From: JAVBNC01 sp031551765
Lineage (GTDB): Bacteria; Desulfobacterota; Desulfovibrionia; Desulfovibrionales; Desulfovibrionaceae
Length of the DNA: 64,000 nt
Direction: 5' to 3'
Assembly: GCA_031551765.1 (NCBI GenBank)
Contig: JAVBNC010000145.1
Location: 1 to 64,000, forward strand
Below, piece by piece: positions 51,764-60,524 of this stretch. The notes under the pieces are model-generated. The model saw only the letters and a list, made by a program, of their open reading frames with translations, made no database searches and was not told where the DNA came from. The position numbers were made by a program, and so were the translations under genes. Every line of letters starts with the position of its first letter. Position 1 is the first letter of the stretch.

Positions 51764-54418
51764 ATGCCCGTATTCAACACGCTTTTTTCACATATGACCG
51801 CCCCGGCCGTCACGCAGATGCGGGCCGAAGGCTACGCCGTGTGGATGGTCTGGGAAGGAGATCTGAACCAGGTCGTGCCCCAGGCCATGCAGGATTACGG
51901 GGGCCTTCTGCTGGCCCGCGAACCGGGCCAGGCCCTGTGGTTCTTCTTTTCCACGGATGTGTTTCTGGCTTCCGCGCGTCTGGAAACCTGGGCCAAGTTC
52001 AACTCGCTTTCCGTGGGCCTTTCCGTGTCGCCTGCCACGCTGCTGGCCGGGGCCGGCCGCGGCCTGGCTCTGGAAGAAATCCCGGCGCTGCCCCAAAACG
52101 AACTCCCCCCGCCGGCGACCTTTCAGGTGCTCGTTCACAAAAGCGCCGCCACAGCGGCCCTGTCCGTGCCCGGCATTACTCTGGAGGGCACTCCGCCCAC
52201 GCCCGAAGAGCGGGCTCCTTGGTCCGTCATGCGCGCGGACAGCCGCCTGCCCTATCAGTCCGGACTGGGCTGGTACGCTCTGCTCCGCCCTTTGGGCAAC
52301 CCTTTGGACAAAAGCTTCCAGGCCGGCTGGCGCGCGCTGTTCGAGGAAGTGGAGAGCATACTCCAGCGCAACAAATTCCGGTACACCATCCATGATTTCT
52401 TTCTGATGTTCCCGCTGGAGACGCTGCGCCAGTTCAAATCCTGGATCAACGACTATCTGACGCTTATCGCCCGCCTTAAAGGGGAAGCCCCGGAAAAGTA
52501 CTGGCCCTGCGCCCTGGCCATAGCGGACAAAAAGGGCATGAGCTTCAACAACGAGCTGCCCCAGAAAATAGCCCTGGACTGGAGCCAGCTGGCCCCGGAC
52601 TACCCGCACATGAGCTTCCGCAACGCGCTGCTCATGGGGGAAGGCGTTACCACCCACGAAGTGCGCTTTTCCTCCGGTTCCTCGCCGGACGACTGGTGCA
52701 ACGTGAGCCTCGTTGAGGAAAAAGAGGGCGGCGCGGCTGCCCTGCCACTGATGGTGCCCGGCCACCTGGTGCTGGGCAAGGAGGCCCAGTGCTATTACTG
52801 CGGCCAGCGGGGGCATGTGCCGACGGACTGCCCCACCCGCACGCTCGCCCCCACGGCCAAGGACGTGTGGCGGCGGGTGGCGGTCATGGACATGGCCTCC
52901 ATGCGCGAAGGCATGCGCGCCCTGGATGCCACGATTGCCGAACAGGGCCGCGGAGCGCTGGCTGAAATTATGGAGCAGGACACGACCGTGGGCACCATGG
53001 CCCGGGCCCTGCACGATATCAGCGCTCCCTTCCAGTTGAGGGAAGTGAGCCGCATGTGGCGCACCAAGGGCAAGCTCCCTCCCGTGCCCGACGACCTCGG
53101 CTCCGAGGACAACAACCCCGTCTGGGAGGCGCTGGCCCAATTCCCGGACGCGGACAAGAACGCCCTGGAAAAATCGCTGCAAAACCTGGCCCTGCGTTTT
53201 CCCAGGGATTTCCGCATCCGCTCCCTGCAAGGCTTTGTGGCCCTGGAAAAGGGCGACCCGCAAAAGGCGGCCAATTTCTGGAAAGAGGCGGAAGGCATGT
53301 GCTCCGCCGGGTTCCTGCAGGCCTGGCACCAGGCCCTGCAAGGCCGTGCCGCCGAGTACGCGGGCCGTTTCGGCGTGGCCGTTTCCTTTTACGACCAGGC
53401 CCAGCGCGCCTGCCCGCAGTGGCTGGACCCCAGCTACCGCAAAATCGCCTGTCTGGTGAAAACCGGCTTTGCGGACCAGGCCCTGACCGCGCTGCTCGCC
53501 CTGCTGCAGCAGGACGCCAACTATTTCAACCGCGCCCTGCTGGACCCGGAGCTGGAACGGGGGCAGATCCAGATCCTCACCGGCCTGGGCACGGTCTGGG
53601 CCGTCACCGAATCCCGCATCCAGGACGAACGGCCCATGCTGGAACGCCTGCGCAACGAGCTGACGTCCTGGTTCACGGAAGAACACCCTTTCGCCGCCCA
53701 GGCCATGGAGCGCATCCAGCGCCTGCAGGACATGACCAAGTTCCACAACTACGTGCCCTATCAGGCGGCCATTCAGGGCCGCATGGCCCTGGAGCGGGAC
53801 ATGCAGCAGCTGGTGGCCCGGGAAAGCCGTGAATTCCGCGCCCGGTTCAAGGGCTACCTGGACAAGCTGGCCCGCATCCGCGACGAGGCGGCCTGGTTCC
53901 CCTTCCCGCGCATCATGGTGGAGTTCAACAAGAACTACAACCAGTGCGCGTCCAGTCTCAACTGGGCCATGCACACCACGCTGACCACGGCGGACGCCTT
54001 CCGCCGCGCCCAGGTCATTGCCGTGGCCGAAGAGGAGCGCATCGCCAAGTTGGAAAAACGCCTGCGTTTTCTCCGCCTGGTGCGGGATTCCACACTGTTC
54101 CTGCTCACGTTTCTGCGCACCTTCTTCTGGCTGGAAATAGGCGGCCTGCTGCTGGTGCTGGTGGCCCTGCCCCTGCTCATCTTCTACGGCGAGAAAAGCG
54201 GCTCGGACTGGGGCCTGCAAGCCCTGGTGGGCCAAAGGGCCGGGGTGCAGAAAGCCGCCACCTTCATCATCAGCTTCATGGCCCTGGGCATCGCCCTGTT
54301 GCGCACCGTGCTGCGTTTTGAACGCACGCGGGACAATGTGCTGGAAAAGGCCCGCAACGCGGAAGAGCAGAAAGCCCGCGCCAGAGCGGCCAAGACCGCG
54401 AAAACAGAAAAAAAATAG
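51764..54418 (+). CDS. Large membrane-anchored protein with a CCHC zinc knuckle
   Basis: An 884-residue protein of unknown function. An exact retroviral-type zinc knuckle C343-x2-C346-x4-H351-x4-C356 (CYYCGQRGHVPTDC) lies mid-protein. The N-terminal 340 residues have no motif I recognise. Residues about 450-600 look like helical TPR repeats (ALEKGDPQKAANFWKEAEG..., AVSFYDQAQRACPQWLDPSYRKIACLVKTG). Two helices follow near residues 785-808 and 830-850, and a Lys/Ala-rich tail. Zinc knuckles bind single-stranded nucleic acid and are rare in bacteria. GGAAAG precedes the ATG. Composition matches its neighbours. Alone on its strand. Confidence 0.8.
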   Translation: MPVFNTLFSHMTAPAVTQMRAEGYAVWMVWEGDLNQVVPQAMQDYGGLLLAREPGQALWFFFSTDVFLASARLETWAKFNSLSVGLSVSPATLLAGAGRGLALEEIPALPQNELPPPATFQVLVHKSAATAALSVPGITLEGTPPTPEERAPWSVMRADSRLPYQSGLGWYALLRPLGNPLDKSFQAGWRALFEEVESILQRNKFRYTIHDFFLMFPLETLRQFKSWINDYLTLIARLKGEAPEKYWPCALAIADKKGMSFNNELPQKIALDWSQLAPDYPHMSFRNALLMGEGVTTHEVRFSSGSSPDDWCNVSLVEEKEGGAAALPLMVPGHLVLGKEAQCYYCGQRGHVPTDCPTRTLAPTAKDVWRRVAVMDMASMREGMRALDATIAEQGRGALAEIMEQDTTVGTMARALHDISAPFQLREVSRMWRTKGKLPPVPDDLGSEDNNPVWEALAQFPDADKNALEKSLQNLALRFPRDFRIRSLQGFVALEKGDPQKAANFWKEAEGMCSAGFLQAWHQALQGRAAEYAGRFGVAVSFYDQAQRACPQWLDPSYRKIACLVKTGFADQALTALLALLQQDANYFNRALLDPELERGQIQILTGLGTVWAVTESRIQDERPMLERLRNELTSWFTEEHPFAAQAMERIQRLQDMTKFHNYVPYQAAIQGRMALERDMQQLVARESREFRARFKGYLDKLARIRDEAAWFPFPRIMVEFNKNYNQCASSLNWAMHTTLTTADAFRRAQVIAVAEEERIAKLEKRLRFLRLVRDSTLFLLTFLRTFFWLEIGGLLLVLVALPLLIFYGEKSGSDWGLQALVGQRAGVQKAATFIISFMALGIALLRTVLRFERTRDNVLEKARNAEEQKARARAAKTAKTEKK

Positions 54419-54419
54419 C

Positions 54420-54484
54420 TGTCGAAGCCATCCAAGAATGAGAGCAGGGCAGCGCCCTGCTTCGACTCTTAATTAGCTTCGACA
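54420..54484. repeat. Family B element, minimal 65-bp form
   Basis: TGTCGAAGCCATCCAAGA... ...TTAGCTTCGACA with GCAGGGC-agc-GCCCTGC at the centre, so the whole element folds as one imperfect hairpin. It begins one base after a TAG stop codon. Confidence 0.8.
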
Positions 54485-54504
54485 ACTAAAACTCTTTGCA
54501 CCAT

Positions 54505-54540
54505 AGAACCGCCGCCCAGCTTCTGCCGGGCGGCGGTTCT
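54505..54540. terminator. Hairpin between convergent genes
   Basis: agaaccgccgccc (54505-54517) pairs exactly with gggcggcggttct (54528-54540). No clear T-run on either strand. Confidence 0.55.
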
Positions 54541-54565
54541 ACGTATCATAAACCTGTGCGGGTTT

Positions 54566-55042
54566 TTAACGCTTGGCTATGGCTTCAATTTCCACCAGGG
54601 CGTCCCTGGGGATACGGGCCACCTGCACGCAGCTGCGCGCGGGGTAGTTGCCCTTGAAGTAGGTGGCGTACACTTCGTTCACTGTGTTGAAGTCGTTCAG
54701 ATCTTTCACGAAAATCGTGACTTTCACCACTTTGTCCATGCCGGAGCCGGCGGCTTCAAGCACGGCCTTCACGTTGTCCATGGACTGCTTTGCCTGGGCC
54801 TTGACGTCCGCGGGCATGGTGTTGGTGGCGGGGTCCAGGGGCAGCTGGCCGGAAGTGAACACGAAACCGCCGGAGATAATGCCCTGGGAATACGGCCCGA
54901 CGGCTTTAGGGGCCTTGGGAGGAGTGACCACGATGTTGGGAGAGGAAGCGGCGGCCTTTTTCTCAGCCGCTACGGCAACGCCCGCGAAAAAGACCAGAGA
55001 GCACAGTGCGGCGACCGTCAGAACCGATTTCATGATGCGCAT
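54566..55042 (-). CDS. Exported RidA-family (YjgF/Rid) protein
   Basis: A 158-residue protein. The first 25 residues are a signal peptide (KSVLTVAALCSLVFFAGVAVAA), so it is predicted periplasmic. The remainder is a full RidA: GPYSQGI, FTSGQLPLDP, NVKAVLEAAGSGMDKVVKVTIFVKDL and PARSCVQVARIPRDALVEIEAIA with the Arg and Glu that bind the carboxylate in enamine/imine deaminases. Cytoplasmic RidA removes 2-aminoacrylate. The start at 55042 is set by GGAGG 7 bases upstream. Divergent from an M20 hydrolase. Confidence 0.88.
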   Translation of the reverse strand: MRIMKSVLTVAALCSLVFFAGVAVAAEKKAAASSPNIVVTPPKAPKAVGPYSQGIISGGFVFTSGQLPLDPATNTMPADVKAQAKQSMDNVKAVLEAAGSGMDKVVKVTIFVKDLNDFNTVNEVYATYFKGNYPARSCVQVARIPRDALVEIEAIAKR

Positions 55043-55115
55043 ACTCATTCCTCCGTTGTGGTAGTGTTCCCGTGATTCTCGCACCGGACCGCCCGGCGCG
55101 CGGCGGAAACCTTCG

Positions 55116-55127
55116 GAAAATATTTTC
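55116..55127. promoter_or_regulatory. Palindrome GAAAATATTTTC in divergent control region
   Basis: A perfect 12-bp AT-rich dyad between the exported ridA and the M20 gene, in the 270-base divergent region. Possible operator. No promoter could be assigned with confidence. Confidence 0.35.
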
Positions 55128-55312
55128 TGCATGAACGCCGACGGACTCGGCGCGGCTTCGGCTTTCGCAAACCATACGGCGAAGCGGGTCATTTTGCAAC
55201 GGCGGGATTTTCCCTTGTTGCCTTTCGTTGCCTTTGCGGCACACAACGTTTAGTGTTCTGCTCATCGGCATGACTCTCTCCCCCAACAGCTTATCATCCC
55301 CGGAGGAACCCC

Positions 55313-56491
55313 ATGGATGCGCTGCAACAGGAAATTTACAAAAGCGTCGATGCTCTGGCCCCGGAACTTATCGCCATGGCGGATGCCATTTTTGACGACC
55401 CAGAACTGGGTGACCAGGAATTCCGGGCCTACGCCAAGGTCACGGACTTCCTGAAAAAGCACGGATTTACCGTGGAAGACGGCGTGGCGGGACTGAAAAC
55501 CGCCTGTCGCGCCACCTGGGGCAAGGGCGGGCCGCGCATCGGCCTGCTCGGCGAATATGACGCCCTGCAGATAGGCCACGCCTGCGGCCACCACATGCAA
55601 AGCCCGGCCATGCTGGGCGCGGCCATAGCGCTGAAGGAAACCCTGAAAGACACCCCGGCCACCATCGTGTTCCTGGGCACCCCGGCGGAAGAGACCACCA
55701 GCGGCAAACTGCCCATGGCCAAAGCCGGGCTGTTCGACGACCTGGACATGGCCTTCATGATGCATTCCGCGGACACCAGCACCGTGGACCCCACGTCCCT
55801 GGCCCTCAACCTGGTGGATTTCGTCTACACCGGCAAAGCCGCCCACGCGGCCTCCACCCCGGAAAAAGGCATCAACGCCCTGGCCGCCATCATCATGCTC
55901 TATAACGGCATAGGCCTTTTGCGCGAGCACATGCGCATGGATGCGCGCGTGCACGGCATTATCACAGATGGCGGCAAGGAAGCCAACGTGGTGCCCGCCC
56001 GCGCGGCCGCCCGCTTTTATATCCGGGCGGCGGACCGCCCCTACCTGAACACCCTGGTGGAAAAAGTGTACAACGTGGCCAGAGGGGCCGCGCTGGCCAC
56101 GGGCGCCGAGCTTTCCATCCAGGAAGTGAAGGCTTACGACAACAAGGTCAGCGTGCCCAGCCTGGAAGCGCTGCTGCGGCAGGAAGCCATTGACGCCGGG
56201 GCCATGAACGTCTCACCGCCCAGAAAATCCACCGGTTCTTCGGACTTCAGCTGCGTCACCTACCGGGTGCCGGGCGCCTGTGTGCGCGCCGCCTTTGTGC
56301 CCGTGGGCACCCCGGCCCACTCCCAGGCTTACCTGGACGCCGGGAAAAGCAAAGAAGCCCATGATTCCATCATCATGTCCGCCAAGGCCGTGGCCGTCAC
56401 GGCCCTGCGCCTGGTACGGGACCCTGCCCGCCTGAACGCGGTGAAGGAAGAGTTCAGCAAGGCCAAGGCGGATTTCGACGCCAAAGTCTGA
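55313..56491 (+). CDS. M20-family amidohydrolase (AbgB/IAA-amino acid hydrolase-like)
   Basis: A 392-residue di-zinc hydrolase. The metal motif HACGHHMQSPAMLGAA with upstream GEYDAL, then GTPAEETTSGKLPM (catalytic Glu-Glu) and YTGKAAHAASTPEKGINAL with the dimerisation-domain His, match subfamily M20D. Such enzymes cleave N-acyl or aminobenzoyl-glutamate type amides. GGAGG precedes the ATG. The TRAP genes lie convergently behind a shared terminator. The substrate is not readable. Confidence 0.9.
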   Translation: MDALQQEIYKSVDALAPELIAMADAIFDDPELGDQEFRAYAKVTDFLKKHGFTVEDGVAGLKTACRATWGKGGPRIGLLGEYDALQIGHACGHHMQSPAMLGAAIALKETLKDTPATIVFLGTPAEETTSGKLPMAKAGLFDDLDMAFMMHSADTSTVDPTSLALNLVDFVYTGKAAHAASTPEKGINALAAIIMLYNGIGLLREHMRMDARVHGIITDGGKEANVVPARAAARFYIRAADRPYLNTLVEKVYNVARGAALATGAELSIQEVKAYDNKVSVPSLEALLRQEAIDAGAMNVSPPRKSTGSSDFSCVTYRVPGACVRAAFVPVGTPAHSQAYLDAGKSKEAHDSIIMSAKAVAVTALRLVRDPARLNAVKEEFSKAKADFDAKV

Positions 56492-56503
56492 TCACGGGCA
56501 ATC

Positions 56504-56550
56504 CCAATAAAAACGGCCTCGCGGAATTTCCGCGAGGCCGTTTTTATTGG
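56504..56550. terminator. Bidirectional Rho-independent terminator
   Basis: A 21-bp perfect stem (56504-56524 with 56530-56550) with AAAAA/TTTTT at its base serves both the M20 gene and dctM. Confidence 0.93.
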
Positions 56551-56579
56551 GGGCGAGCCCCTTTTTCTTCCGGAATCCT

Positions 56580-57860
56580 CTACATCAGCCAGCGCAGCGG
56601 CACCAGCGAAAGCTTGGGCACGTACACCAGCAGGAACAGGATAAGCACTTCGACGAGAATGAAGGGCAGCATTTTGGAAACCAACTCGCCCAGCTTGATG
56701 TTGCCTATGCCGCACACCACGTAAAGCACCGTGCCCACGGGCGGGGTGATGACCCCTATGCCCAGGTTCAGAATGAACAGCAGGCCGAAGTGGTAGGGGT
56801 CTATCCCGGCCTTTTCGATGAGCGGGTAAAACACCGGGGCGAAAATCAGCACGTTGGGCGTCAGGTCCATGACCATCCCGGCCAGCAGCAGAAAGACCAT
56901 GATGATGGTCAGCAGCAGGTTGGGGCTGTCGATGAAAGGGGAGAACAGCGAGACGATGTGCGCGGGAATGCGGGCCAGGGTGATGAAATAGCCCACGGCG
57001 GAAGCCGAGGCCACAATCAGCATGACCACGGCCGTGGTGCGCGCGGCGGCGGCGCTGACCGCCAGAAGCTGCCGGAAAGAAAGCTCCCGGTAATAGAACA
57101 TGCACACACAAATGGCAAACACCGCCGCGAACGCGCCGCCTTCCGTGGGCGTGAACACGCCGAAACGTATCCCGCCCAGCAGCAGCAGCGGCAGCATGAA
57201 GGCGGGGCTGGCGTCTTTAAGAATGGTGATGGTCTCCTGCCGGGTGAAACGGATGACTTCCGTGTACCCGTCTTTACGCACCACGAACCACCAGACGATG
57301 AGCAGGCCCAGGCCCAGCATCAGCCCGGGGAACAGGCCGATCATGAACAGCTTGGTCACGGACAGGCTGACCGTGGACCCCAGAATGATGAAGTTGGTGC
57401 TGGGGGGGATAATGGGGCCCAGAATGGCGCCGGAAGCGATAATGCCGCCCGCGCGGCCCTTGTTATAGCCCACCTGGGCCATCATGGGCAGCAGCAGGCC
57501 GCCCAGGGCCGCCGCCTCGCCCACGGAACTGCCCATCAGCCCGGCGAAAATAATGCTGGCGATAATGGCGGCGTAGCCGAGGCCCCCGGGAACCCGGCCG
57601 ATCATGAGCTGCGCGAGCTGGACCACCCTTTTCGAAAGGCCGCCTGCGGCCATGATTTCACCCGCGAACACAAAGAAGGGAATGGCCATCAGCGGAAAGT
57701 TGTTGGCGCCGTCCAGCATGATGTTGGGAATGGTCATGGCGTCCCAGGAACCGTCCGCCCACATGAGCACGATGGCGCAAAGCACCAGCACCATGGAAAT
57801 GGGAATGCCCAGAGCCAGAAAAAGGGCCAGGCTGCCGAAAAAGTAGACGAGTTGTTCCAT
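56580..57860 (-). CDS. dctM: TRAP transporter large permease subunit
   Basis: A 426-residue membrane protein with about twelve helices, the ion-coupled channel of a TRAP importer. Typical segments are AIPFFVFAGEIMAAGGLSKRVVQLA, AAAALGGLLLPMMAQVGY-type helices, PPSTNFIILGS and GVITPPVGTVLYVVCGIG. Start 3 bases after dctQ stop. Takes up a carboxylate bound by DctP with Na+. Confidence 0.95.
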   Translation of the reverse strand: MEQLVYFFGSLALFLALGIPISMVLVLCAIVLMWADGSWDAMTIPNIMLDGANNFPLMAIPFFVFAGEIMAAGGLSKRVVQLAQLMIGRVPGGLGYAAIIASIIFAGLMGSSVGEAAALGGLLLPMMAQVGYNKGRAGGIIASGAILGPIIPPSTNFIILGSTVSLSVTKLFMIGLFPGLMLGLGLLIVWWFVVRKDGYTEVIRFTRQETITILKDASPAFMLPLLLLGGIRFGVFTPTEGGAFAAVFAICVCMFYYRELSFRQLLAVSAAAARTTAVVMLIVASASAVGYFITLARIPAHIVSLFSPFIDSPNLLLTIIMVFLLLAGMVMDLTPNVLIFAPVFYPLIEKAGIDPYHFGLLFILNLGIGVITPPVGTVLYVVCGIGNIKLGELVSKMLPFILVEVLILFLLVYVPKLSLVPLRWLM

Positions 57861-57863
57861 GGC

Positions 57864-58391
57864 TTACACCTTTTCCGGCTTGGTAAAGTCGCTTACCGGC
57901 TTCCGGAGCAGCCGGACAAAGTCCCTGCCCCGGATCACCAACGCGGCCGCGGCCATAATGGGCAGCGTGCCGTTGACGAAGGCCATGTTGACGCCCGTGG
58001 CCACGGAGTTCGTGTCCACGGTCTGCTCCACCAGAACGATGCCGCCCCAGAACAGCAGCAGCAGCGTGCCCAGGGTGAGGAGCGAGGCGATTATATCAAG
58101 CGCCTTGCGCGAAGCCCCGCTGAACAGGCTGACGGCCATGTCCACGGCAATGTGCTTGTTGCGGTAAAAAGCCTCGATAGCGCCGAAAAAGGTAATGTAA
58201 ATAAAGAGGAAACGCGCCCACTCTTCACTGGGGGCGAAACTGGAACCGAACACATAGCGCAGAAAGGCATTGTAAAAAACCAGCCCGATCATGCCCAGAA
58301 AGATCACGGCGCAAAAGATTTCAAAAAGAACCTCGCCCAGGCTTTTCCCCGCCGGGGGCGAAGGAGTCTGAACCGCTGCATGGTCACTCAT
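57864..58391 (-). CDS. dctQ: TRAP transporter small permease subunit
   Basis: A 175-residue protein with four helices, containing the family segment NAFLRYVFGSSFAPSEEWARFLFIYITFFGA and YRNKHIAVDMAV. The start at 58391 has AGG upstream. Immediately precedes dctM. Confidence 0.92.
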   Translation of the reverse strand: MSDHAAVQTPSPPAGKSLGEVLFEIFCAVIFLGMIGLVFYNAFLRYVFGSSFAPSEEWARFLFIYITFFGAIEAFYRNKHIAVDMAVSLFSGASRKALDIIASLLTLGTLLLLFWGGIVLVEQTVDTNSVATGVNMAFVNGTLPIMAAAALVIRGRDFVRLLRKPVSDFTKPEKV

Positions 58392-58442
58392 ACACAACCT
58401 CAAGGGGCGGAACCGTTCCGCCGGGAACATGGTTGAAAAAAA

Positions 58443-58471
58443 CGGGCGGGAACCGCAAAGGGTCCCGCCCG
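58443..58471 (-). terminator. Intra-operon terminator after dctP
   Basis: cgggcggga (58443-58451) pairs with tcccgcccg (58463-58471). On the minus strand a T-run follows. It should make the binding protein transcript more abundant than dctQM. Confidence 0.8.
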
Positions 58472-58484
58472 CTCATGAGAAAGC

Positions 58485-59480
58485 TTACCGGTACGCCGCC
58501 GCGCTTTCCAATATTTCCTTGGCGTTGGGCACGGTGTCGTAGAACAGCTTCCAGCTTCTGGCCCCGGCTTCCTGCATGGCCTTGTGGAATTCCGGCGTGG
58601 GCTTGGAAATTTTTCCGCCGCCGGCGGTAATGGCCTTTTGCGCGTCTTCTTCGATCTTGGCCATCAGGTTCCACACGTAGTCGGCGGATTCCTTGGAGGC
58701 CTGGTTGAACCACGCCTTGTCCTCGGCGGGCAGGGCCTGGTAGAATTTTTCGTTGATGTACAGGGAGTGGATGACCAGGATGTGCCCGCTCATGGTGATG
58801 TTGGGGGTGATTTCATACATTTTCAGCGCGACGATATCCGCAAAGGGGCTGTCGCCGCCGTCAATGACGCCCTGGTCAAGCGCGCTGGGCACTTCGGCAA
58901 AGGGCATGGGCTGGCCGCTGATGCCGCATTCCTTGGCGAAGTTGATATACAGGGGGATATTGGGAACGCGCATGCGCAGGCCTTTCAGGTCAGCCATGCT
59001 GCTCAGCGCCTTCTTGGAATAGAAATGACGGAACCCCAGGGGGAACGCGTTCAGCGTGCGCAGCCCGGACTTTTCGGAAAAGCCTTTGTTGATCAGCTCA
59101 AAGGTCTTGCCCTCCATGGCCCTGCGGGCATGGGCCAGATTGTCGAACAGCATGGGGGTTTCCAGCATGGCCATGGCGGGGTGCAGGGCGGAAGTCTGCG
59201 TGCCGGTGGCGCACATTTGGATGGTGCCCTTGCGGGTGCTGGCTATGTAGGCGTCTTCCTTGCCCAGCTGGCTGTTGGGGAACACCTGGACTTCGTATTT
59301 GCCGTTGGAAAGCTTGGCCAGTATTTCGCCGAACTTGTGCATGCCCAGGGTTTCCGGCTCGCCTTCGGGTTTCATGCCGGCCATTTTGATCACGGTCTTC
59401 TTGCTGGCGGCCAGCGCCGGGGATGCGGAAACCAGACCAAAGACCGCCAGGATCAGGAAAACGATTACTGTCCGTTTCAT
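58485..59480 (-). CDS. dctP: TRAP transporter substrate-binding protein
   Basis: A 331-residue periplasmic protein with signal peptide (residues 1-24, ending SPALAA). The fold markers are LSNGKYEVQVFPNSQLG, LKGLRMRVPNIPLYINFAKECG (the Arg that binds the substrate carboxylate) and PFAEVPSALDQGVIDG. GAGGAG precedes the ATG at 59480. First gene of dctP-dctQ-dctM. Ligand unknown. The neighbouring M20 amidohydrolase hints at an N-acyl or oxo acid. Confidence 0.95.
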   Translation of the reverse strand: MKRTVIVFLILAVFGLVSASPALAASKKTVIKMAGMKPEGEPETLGMHKFGEILAKLSNGKYEVQVFPNSQLGKEDAYIASTRKGTIQMCATGTQTSALHPAMAMLETPMLFDNLAHARRAMEGKTFELINKGFSEKSGLRTLNAFPLGFRHFYSKKALSSMADLKGLRMRVPNIPLYINFAKECGISGQPMPFAEVPSALDQGVIDGGDSPFADIVALKMYEITPNITMSGHILVIHSLYINEKFYQALPAEDKAWFNQASKESADYVWNLMAKIEEDAQKAITAGGGKISKPTPEFHKAMQEAGARSWKLFYDTVPNAKEILESAAAYR

Positions 59481-59777
59481 AAAAAAAGCTCCTCGCAACT
59501 GTGGTTAAAAAACATCATCCCCAATGCCCGCCGTGCGGTACCGCCGGATTCCGGCCAAAGCACGACACGCGGCCCCTTTCGCGGCAAATGGGCCCCCCGG
59601 CGCCGTCCTGTGCCGGAAAGCACCAGGCGGCGCAAAGCGGCCTTCTTGCCGCGCCTACACCATGATATTTCGAAACAGAAGAAAAAGGAAGAAAAAGAAA
59701 GCCCGAAGCGCAACAAAAAATGCCCCGCGCGAGTACCTACTGGAATTGCATGGGAAATAAACGGCGAAAACGAAAAA
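59481..59777. other. Non-coding region upstream of dctP
   Basis: GC-rich with several short inverted repeats. I looked for a sigma-54 GG-N10-GC promoter toward dctP and found none. No gene seen. Confidence 0.4.
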
Positions 59778-59811
59778 CCCTGCGGCCCCGCTGTTGAACA
59801 GGGCCGCAGGG
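59778..59811 (-). terminator. Terminator of the methyltransferase gene
   Basis: ccctgcggccc (59778-59788) pairs with gggccgcaggg (59801-59811). On the minus strand TTTTTCGTTTT follows. Confidence 0.85.
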
Positions 59812-59834
59812 CGCGGGGCGGAGAAATCCGGCCC

Positions 59835-60524
59835 TTACTTTTTTGCGCGGCAGACCACAATCCACTCGCTGTCGCCGCAGAACGGCTCGTCGCGCATCAT
59901 GGGCGTGAGGGTGCGCTTGTACAGGTCTACCACGGTGAAGGGCGCGTACAGCTCGCGCAGGTGTTCCTCGTCCAGCATGGTCACTCGGCTGGCCCCGCCG
60001 AACACGTCCTCGCAGGGGTCCAACCAGGTGGCGCCGCATTCGCAGCGGCCCATGTACTGTTTGTCCGGGTGCTCCGTGGTAAAAATAAAGGAGAGAAAGT
60101 AGCCGTCCGGGCTGAGCAGCCGGCCCACCTGGGGCATGATGCGGGTCAGGTCTTCCCAGTGGTTGGCGTACAGCGCGGAACGGTCCAGGATAAAGTCGTA
60201 GGGGCCGGGGAGCGTGTCCAGCTTGAGAAAGTCCATTTTCAAAAACTCGCCCTTCAGCCCTTCTTCCGCAAAACGCTTGCGCGCAAAATCCAGACAGTGC
60301 TCGCTGCCGTCCACGGCGGTCACGTCAAAGCCTTCCCGGGCGTAGAACCAGGCGTTGTTGCCCGCGCCGCAGCCCAGTTCCAGCACCCGCGTTTTAGCCC
60401 TGTCCCGGCCCCGCAGCAGCTTGAAGCTGAGGGAAACCACCGCGTCGGCTGGGTAGCGGTTCATCTGCTCGCCGCGAGCGTACGCCTCGTCCCAATTGGC
60501 ATCGAAACCGTGAACGCCGGTCAT
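59835..60524 (-). CDS. Class I SAM-dependent methyltransferase
   Basis: A 229-residue methyltransferase. Motif I VLELGCGAGNNAWFYAREGFDVTAVDGSE, then FLKMDFLKLDTLPGPYDFILDRSALY. A Cys pair near residue 160 (RCECGATWLDPCED) is unusual and might bind metal. This resembles thiopurine or general metabolite methyltransferases. Target unknown. AAGGAG precedes the ATG. Monocistronic. Confidence 0.85.
   Translation of the reverse strand: MTGVHGFDANWDEAYARGEQMNRYPADAVVSLSFKLLRGRDRAKTRVLELGCGAGNNAWFYAREGFDVTAVDGSEHCLDFARKRFAEEGLKGEFLKMDFLKLDTLPGPYDFILDRSALYANHWEDLTRIMPQVGRLLSPDGYFLSFIFTTEHPDKQYMGRCECGATWLDPCEDVFGGASRVTMLDEEHLRELYAPFTVVDLYKRTLTPMMRDEPFCGDSEWIVVCRAKK

Noticed and set aside
51788..54235. 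An 815-codon minus-strand frame opposite the zinc-knuckle protein
   Set aside because: The plus-strand frame is longer, has a ribosome site, membrane helices and a zinc motif. The minus frame is Gln/His/Gly-rich without structure.
56547..58436. A 629-codon plus-strand frame
   Set aside because: Antisense to dctM and dctQ. The translation is His/Gln-rich and domain-free.
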